A stretch of DNA of 64,000 bases from Lysobacterales bacterium. GTDB taxonomy: Bacteria; Pseudomonadota; Gammaproteobacteria; Xanthomonadales; SZUA-36. Of this stretch, positions 60,077-64,000 are shown in pieces; within the stretch, counting starts at the first letter, position 1; each line of letters begins with the position of its first letter. The notes beneath the pieces were generated by a model. It saw only the letters and a list, made by a program, of their open reading frames with translations. It did no database searches and was not told the DNA's origin. The translations under genes and the position numbers were made by a program. The stretch is taken from contig JABDLD010000079.1 in NCBI GenBank assembly GCA_013001885.1, positions 1 through 64,000 on the forward strand, given 5' to 3'.

Positions 60077-60365
60077 GACTAACTCCGTATTGGTTTGCCG
60101 ACAAATTCTAAGTTACTCGAATTATAGACGCACAGGATGATCGTGCCGGGCCGGCGGAGTGCGGGCAGTCTGATTTAAGAGAGGCTCTCAACTCATCAGG
60201 CTCAAGGTCATGCAGCCTTCCGGTGGTAGAATGGTCGACGGCGATCGGCCAGCGTTCTCAGCTTAATGCGTCGTCGGCGGTTAAGTACGGTCTGTCCCCG
60301 GCCGGCGTTCGGGATCATCCCGGTCGTTTGAACGCCAGGACGCTATGCAGCAAGAGGAACGCCAA
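60077..60365. other. Intergenic region without a recognised gene
   Basis: Two hundred and eighty-nine bases upstream of the secreted DNRLRE gene and of a small membrane gene on the other strand. I see no tRNA, no plausible ORF and no strong terminator. It ends with GAGGAA as ribosome binding site for the next gene. Confidence 0.4.
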
Positions 60366-60668
60366 ATGAACCCCGGAAACAATGACGTGATTTTTCAAAA
60401 AAGTGTCTTCGCCTGGATCGCCTTTGCGACGGGCCTGATACTAATGATCCCCTTGATCGCAAGTCAGTTTACTGACGAGGTGAACTGGGATAGCGCAGAT
60501 TTCATTGTTATGGGAATTCTCCTGTTCAGCGCCGGCAGCTTGTTCGTGCTGGTTTCGAGGAGGCTGCCGCGCAGGAGTCGGGTGGTCACGGGCATAATGA
60601 TTGCGGCAGCGTTTCTCTACCTATGGGCAGAGCTTGCGGTTGGCGTCTTTACGAACCTGGGAAGTTGA
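60366..60668 (+). CDS. Small three-helix membrane protein
   Basis: A 100-residue protein from the ATG at 60366, preceded by GAGGAA (the ORF also opens at 60345). Three hydrophobic segments are seen: SVFAWIAFATGLILMIPLIA, DFIVMGILLFSAGSLFVLV and VTGIMIAAAFLYLWAELAVG, with a basic loop RRLPRRSR between the second and third. I do not recognise a family. An attC-like site starts 25 bases after its stop, the usual geometry for an integron cassette. Confidence 0.6.
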   Translation: MNPGNNDVIFQKSVFAWIAFATGLILMIPLIASQFTDEVNWDSADFIVMGILLFSAGSLFVLVSRRLPRRSRVVTGIMIAAAFLYLWAELAVGVFTNLGS

Positions 60669-60692
60669 TATGCGGCTCATGTTGGAGTTCGC

Positions 60693-60755
60693 GCCTGACA
60701 AACCGTTTAACGCGGACGCCAGCGATGCTCGCGCCGGTTAATTCTGACGTTATAC
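60693..60755 (+). repeat. attC-like recombination site (integron type), site 2
   Basis: Sixty-three bases from GCCTGAC to GTTATAC. The inner boxes TTTAACGCGGACGCC and GCGCCGGTTAATTC read like the L-box arms of known attC sites, with GCGA-TGC-TCGC as terminal hairpin. The right end is GACGTTATAC, where the GTTRRRY box has one mismatch. It sits between two small genes on the same strand, 25 bases after one and 17 bases before the next. Confidence 0.45.
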
Positions 60756-60772
60756 GATATAAAGATTGAGTA

Positions 60773-61153
60773 ATGGTGCTTAAAGAAATAGTGAACACAG
60801 GTCAGGTTTCCGGCAGAGGATTCCGAAGGTGGTTTTCAGATCCGAAAGTCGACCTTTTTGTTTGGGAGGATGCTGACGCTAATATCGCAGGTTTCCAACT
60901 GTGTTATGGAAAAGGCTCGGATGAACACGCCTTTACATGGCAAAAATCCAAAGGCTACACACACCATAAAATCGATGACGGTGAGGACGTGGTAATTGGG
61001 CATAAAAGCAGCCCAATTTTGGTGCCGGATGGGCAATTTGATCCATCTGCACTAAGTCAGTATTTCATTTCAAAAAGTAAGAAATTGGATTCAAACATCA
61101 CACGGTTCATTTGTGAGAAGCTGACTGAATATGAAAAAGAGAAGGCAGGCTAA
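60773..61153 (+). CDS. Hypothetical small protein in a cassette-like position
   Basis: A 126-residue soluble protein of lower GC content than its neighbours. Motifs seen: RRWFSDPKVDLFVWEDADAN, GFQLCYGKGSDEHAFTWQKS, GYTHHKIDDGE and a basic C-terminal helix ending EKEKAG. A beta-rich core with a mixed charge surface is likely. I do not recognise the family by name. It begins 17 bases after an attC-like site, and no clear attC follows it. Confidence 0.65.
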   Translation: MVLKEIVNTGQVSGRGFRRWFSDPKVDLFVWEDADANIAGFQLCYGKGSDEHAFTWQKSKGYTHHKIDDGEDVVIGHKSSPILVPDGQFDPSALSQYFISKSKKLDSNITRFICEKLTEYEKEKAG

Positions 61154-61376
61154 TATCCATCGCGTCAGGTTCATAACTGAAACGTCAGGTGCTCTGAGAA
61201 GTTGATCGCCAGATCGAAGAATGAGATTCGCATACTCTCTTCCATGAAGTTGGTTCCGTCGCCATTGAGGAATCTGGTTTGAATTCATTGCCGGCGATAC
61301 TGAACATGACCTCCCCTGATGCCTTTCGATAGGTAGTTAATGCGTTCCTCGGCTTGCCAAGAGACTGAAGATTCCC

Positions 61377-61868
61377 ATGTCCGACCAATTTCAGAGTATT
61401 CTTCTCGGGACAGCAGGCCTGTCTCTCGCTGCCGTCGTTTCGCTTCTCTTAACTTTCCTGCGCGGCTCAACTTCTTTGGACCACGTTCAGAAGTTACAGC
61501 GGCTGACGCTCATCGGTTTGATCTTGCACTCGATTCACTTTGGTGAAGAAACACTCACCGGGTTCTACGAGAAATTCCCCATGCTGCTGGGCTTAGCGCC
61601 GTGGCCCATCAATTTCTTCGTTGGCTTCAATCTCTCTTGCATCGCTCTGTGGTTGCTGTGTATCCCTCTCATCAAAAAACACAGTCTGGCAATAGCGCCC
61701 ATTTGGTTTCTCGCTATTGCCTCCATCATCAATCTGGCGGCTCACCCTCTTCTATCCATCGCAACTGGAGGGTATTTTCCGGGCTTGTTTAGTTCGCCCG
61801 TGGTCGGCATTCTGGGCATTGTACTTTTCAGGCAGCTTATATCGGCTACTCAAAACCATGTTCTCTGA
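61377..61868 (+). CDS. HXXEE domain membrane protein
   Basis: A 163-residue integral membrane protein with about five hydrophobic helices. The HXXEE motif is seen in ILHSIHFGEETLTGFYEKFP (His, two residues, Glu-Glu). Other segments are LGLAPWPINFFVGFNLSCIALW, IAPIWFLAIASIINLAAHPL and GLFSSPVVGILGIVLFRQL. The HXXEE family is described as having a conserved His and two acidic residues, possibly a metal site; function unknown. It is probably an accessory gene in the low-GC part of the window. Confidence 0.75.
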   Translation: MSDQFQSILLGTAGLSLAAVVSLLLTFLRGSTSLDHVQKLQRLTLIGLILHSIHFGEETLTGFYEKFPMLLGLAPWPINFFVGFNLSCIALWLLCIPLIKKHSLAIAPIWFLAIASIINLAAHPLLSIATGGYFPGLFSSPVVGILGIVLFRQLISATQNHVL

Positions 61869-61996
61869 CGTTGATCTGGTCCCGTATGACGAAGCGCTCC
61901 ACCTGCGGAAGTGGGCGGCTGAGGGCGCCTGCTAGATCTTTGTAGCGGCAAGCAATTTTTAACTTAGTAACGAACTATTCGGGTTGTATCGCGACT

Positions 61997-62341
61997 TCAC
62001 TCAGTCTGCGGCCGGTAAAATTCGCGCAGCCGCCTGTTTCTGAACACCAGCCCTGAAAGCGCGGTAAACAGCGCAACGGAACCGAGGATAACGGCGAGCC
62101 GGGTCCAGGGCTGATCCCAGGCAATTCTTATCGCGGCGAACATATAAAGGGCACGGAGCCATTCGAGGGCTCCCAGTATCAGCAAGCCCTGGAAGAGCCT
62201 GGGAACCCAGCGCTTTTTAAGCAAAAGCAGCGGCAGAAGACCGAGGCAAATGATAACCAGGGGAATTTGACCGGCGCGGTAAAAATGGGCGGAAAGCAGC
62301 AGGAAGCTGACGATTACGGGTAGTAATTTGAGTATCTTCAT
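61997..62341 (-). CDS. Small membrane protein
   Basis: A 114-residue protein from the ATG at 62341 (MKILKLLPVIVSFLL); the longer frame to 62476 is unlikely because it overlaps the divergent gene. Four hydrophobic stretches are visible: LLPVIVSFLLLSAHFYR, IPLVIICLGLLPLLLL, GLLILGALEWLRALYMFAAI and LAVILGSVALFTALSGLV. It ends FRNRRLREFYRPQTE. This resembles small uncharacterised DUF-type inner membrane proteins. No family can be named. Confidence 0.6.
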   Translation of the reverse strand: MKILKLLPVIVSFLLLSAHFYRAGQIPLVIICLGLLPLLLLKKRWVPRLFQGLLILGALEWLRALYMFAAIRIAWDQPWTRLAVILGSVALFTALSGLVFRNRRLREFYRPQTE

Positions 62342-62456
62342 TGTCCCTGGCATCTTACCGTAACGGTTTGAATGCAGTCGTTGTCCCGTGCGCCTGATTC
62401 GCCATTGCATCGGTCTGCACGTATATTCAGATTGACAATTTATCGGGGAATGAAAG

Positions 62457-62666
62457 ATGAAAAACGGAATGGGCAAAGAGACGGGGTCTTCTCATTACAT
62501 GGGGGCGGGTATTGCAATTGGCATCGGCGTCGGAACGGCTCTGGGTGTTGCAATAGGTAACATAGCGGCCGGCATAGGCATTGGAATTGCGATTGGTGCC
62601 GGCATTGGTGTGGCTTTGGCCGCTAACAAAGATAAAACCGACCCCGATGACCAGGACAAAAGTTAG
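62457..62666 (+). CDS. Glycine-zipper small membrane protein
   Basis: A 69-residue protein whose centre (about 16-57) alternates Gly, Ala and Ile: MGAGIAIGIGVGTALGVAIG continuing with IAAGIGIGIAIGAGIGVAL. Such GxxxG repeats pack transmembrane helices tightly. The C-terminus is acidic (DKTDPDDQDKS). Small glycine-zipper proteins may form oligomeric membrane pores, but this is inference. An AT-rich hairpin with a T-run follows the stop. Confidence 0.6.
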   Translation: MKNGMGKETGSSHYMGAGIAIGIGVGTALGVAIGNIAAGIGIGIAIGAGIGVALAANKDKTDPDDQDKS

Positions 62667-62683
62667 CTGAAGCTAATGAAAGC

Positions 62684-62705
62684 GGTTTATTAAAGCCTTC
62701 TTTTT
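62684..62705 (+). terminator. Weak rho-independent terminator
   Basis: GGTTTATTAAAGCC can form a five-pair stem (one wobble pair) with a four-base loop, followed by TTCTTTTT. It lies about 18 bases after the stop of the glycine-zipper gene. A separate perfect TTAGC-TGAA-GCTAA hairpin overlaps the stop codon itself (62663-62676). Confidence 0.4.
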
Positions 62706-62867
62706 AATTTTGTTACCGGGGCGATAGCCGGTTCGTTGCCGTCCTGCACGGCAGGTATTGAACATCTCAATTCAATTTTCTCGTGCCCGGTAACCCGCCA
62801 CATGCGAGGCGACGGCACGCCATTGAGCACCTTCCTTGATCAACACGTTGCTCAGATCGCAGTTTTC

Positions 62868-64000
62868 CTATGCGGTTGGCTTTACATTGGCATTCAGGCG
62901 GAACAGGTTGGTTGGGTCATAGGTGTTCTTGATCTGCACCAGCCGTTCGTAGTTGCCCTGGTAGTTGCGGTTGACGGTTTTGTCTGCATGGTCTGCGACG
63001 TCATTGGTGTACCAGCCATCTGTGAACGGCTCGAATTCTTTCCAGTATTCCTTGATGTATTTCACGTGTGATTCGCGTGACTCCGCCAACGGCCATTCCA
63101 CCAAGGCGAACATATTGGCGATGGCTTTACGGTGCGCAAACGCGGTGGCGCCTGCCGGCACCCGACCTATGGCGCCGCCCGAATGCTGGAAGAAAAGGGT
63201 CGTGCCGCGCTCATTAAAGGCTTTGTAATTCTGCACGATGGTATCGACCAGGCGGTCCGGAAATTCATCGATGAAGCCGGACTTCAGGTAACTGCCGGTA
63301 TTGCGCGGATCCGCATTGTCCCAGGCGCGCTGGATGGCGACGTAATCGACCGCCTTGATGCCGTCATGCACCGGTGTGCCCGCCTTGCGGATGGGCGCGA
63401 GCACCTGCTCCGCCTGCTGTTCGGGCCCTGAATAACAGGCGTGCAGTATGACGGCCCCGTCCTCCTTGCCGATATCGGAACTGACCACGAAATCCAGGTA
63501 CAGGTCGTCCGGTGCGCTGGCGACCTGGTCGGCGTAAAAACGCAGCACATTCGGCAGGTCTTTCATTGGGAAGACAACGTCGCCGCCGATGACCGTTCGA
63601 TTCATCGAGTGCAGTTGGAATTCAAACGAGGTCACGACGCCAAAATTGCCGCCGCCGCCGCGTACGCCCCAGTAAAGGTCGGCGTGCTCGTTGGCGTCTG
63701 CGTGCAGGAGTTTGCCGTCGGCCGTTACGATATCCACACCGGTGACGTTATCCAGCGCCAGGCCGTAACGTCTCGCCAGCCGGCCGAAACCACCGCCGAG
63801 CGTCAAACCACCTACGCCGGTATGCGACACGGTGCCGGCAGGGGTGACCAGGCCGTGCGCCATCGATTCGTGATCCAGTTCGCCCAGCAGGCTGCCGCCA
63901 GCGACATAGGCCTTGCGGGCCTCTGTGTCCACGCGGGCGCTGCGAAAGGAGGAAAGGTCGATTTGCATGCCGCCCTCACAGGTCGACTTACCCGAGAAAC
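62868..64000 (-). CDS. FAD-linked oxidase, berberine-bridge-enzyme type (5' end outside the window)
   Basis: At least 376 residues; the frame stays open to the last base of the window, so the N-terminus lies beyond it. Reading through the window edge gives FSGKSTCEGG before MQIDLSSFRSARVD, the expected order for the FAD-binding domain of BBE-like oxidases. Then come GTVSHTGVGGLTLGGGFGRL, DIVTADGKLLHADA, LYWGVRGGGGNFGVVTSFEF and the C-terminal BBE block YERLVQIKNTYDPTNLFRLN. The cysteine in STCEGG lies near where the 6-S-cysteinyl FAD link is expected. These enzymes oxidise alcohols, sugars or alkaloids with oxygen. No pathway context is visible. Confidence 0.88.
   Translation of the reverse strand, partial: FSGKSTCEGGMQIDLSSFRSARVDTEARKAYVAGGSLLGELDHESMAHGLVTPAGTVSHTGVGGLTLGGGFGRLARRYGLALDNVTGVDIVTADGKLLHADANEHADLYWGVRGGGGNFGVVTSFEFQLHSMNRTVIGGDVVFPMKDLPNVLRFYADQVASAPDDLYLDFVVSSDIGKEDGAVILHACYSGPEQQAEQVLAPIRKAGTPVHDGIKAVDYVAIQRAWDNADPRNTGSYLKSGFIDEFPDRLVDTIVQNYKAFNERGTTLFFQHSGGAIGRVPAGATAFAHRKAIANMFALVEWPLAESRESHVKYIKEYWKEFEPFTDGWYTNDVADHADKTVNRNYQGNYERLVQIKNTYDPTNLFRLNANVKPTA

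Noticed and set aside
61154-61376. A third attC site after the second cassette-like gene
   Set aside because: No GTTRRRY box with a matching left arm was found, so the proposed array is incomplete and the cassette reading stays tentative.
1-64000. CRISPR arrays, tRNA or rRNA genes, insertion sequences, prophage
   Set aside because: No regularly spaced repeats, no recognisable tRNA or rRNA sequences, and no transposase or phage structural genes were seen.

Overview
The window is a GC-rich chromosomal segment that reads as a free-living gammaproteobacterium. Pointers are an 88-residue YbiI-like zinc-finger protein ending in the same tail as the enterobacterial one, a DUF4124 protein, NadB, a FadL-type porin, a cytoplasmic SoeABC-like sulfite dehydrogenase and an AddAB-like pair. 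A marine or sediment lineage is a guess from gene content. Nearly all the sequence is coding. Genes are short operons on both strands, often convergent and overlapping by a few bases. I saw no rRNA, tRNA, CRISPR array, insertion sequence or prophage.

Layout. 1-7.5 kb: DUF4124 protein, two DksA-type zinc-finger proteins, then an AddA/AddB-like helicase-nuclease pair. 7.6-11 kb: NTF2-like secreted protein, CapA-family protein, lipoprotein and small membrane protein. 11.1-17.3 kb: one 2048-residue ORF that is the highlight of the window. 17.3-20.9 kb: MDR oxidoreductase, 2-hydroxyacid dehydrogenase, SDR, and a DUF190-CrcB fluoride pair. 21-24.7 kb: malQ and glgX for glycogen/maltodextrin metabolism (pgm lies at 43.7-45.3 kb). 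24.7-31.6 kb: amidohydrolase, a secreted protein behind a Fur-box-like site, class I HMG-CoA reductase, an orphan Pycsar-effector-like membrane protein, MAPEG, cardiolipin synthase and a TPR protein. 31.6-41 kb: purple-acid-phosphatase-like exoprotein, ATP-grasp, BNR-repeat exoprotein, TPR sulfotransferase, cytochrome c. 41-54 kb: NRDE, HAD, zinc peptidase, pgm, SDR, nadB, serine hydrolase, DUF3025, cytochrome c, FadL, fatty acid hydroxylase and CoA-transferase. 54.2-58.8 kb: soeABC-like operon. 58.9-62.7 kb: small accessory genes with two attC-like sites. 62.9 kb to the end: a berberine-bridge FAD oxidase cut by the window edge.

The most interesting object is the 2048-residue protein at 11154-17300. 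Its N-terminal membrane region carries an HELGH motif like site-2 (M50) metalloproteases. A complete enolase follows, but circularly permuted: the catalytic barrel comes first and the usual N-terminal capping domain second, with all expected catalytic residues present. A helical region of about 650 residues without a recognised domain comes next. The C-terminus is a pyruvate-phosphate-dikinase/PEP-synthase-like ATP-grasp module plus the phosphohistidine swivelling domain, but without the PEP-binding barrel that normally ends such enzymes. I know of no described system with this architecture.
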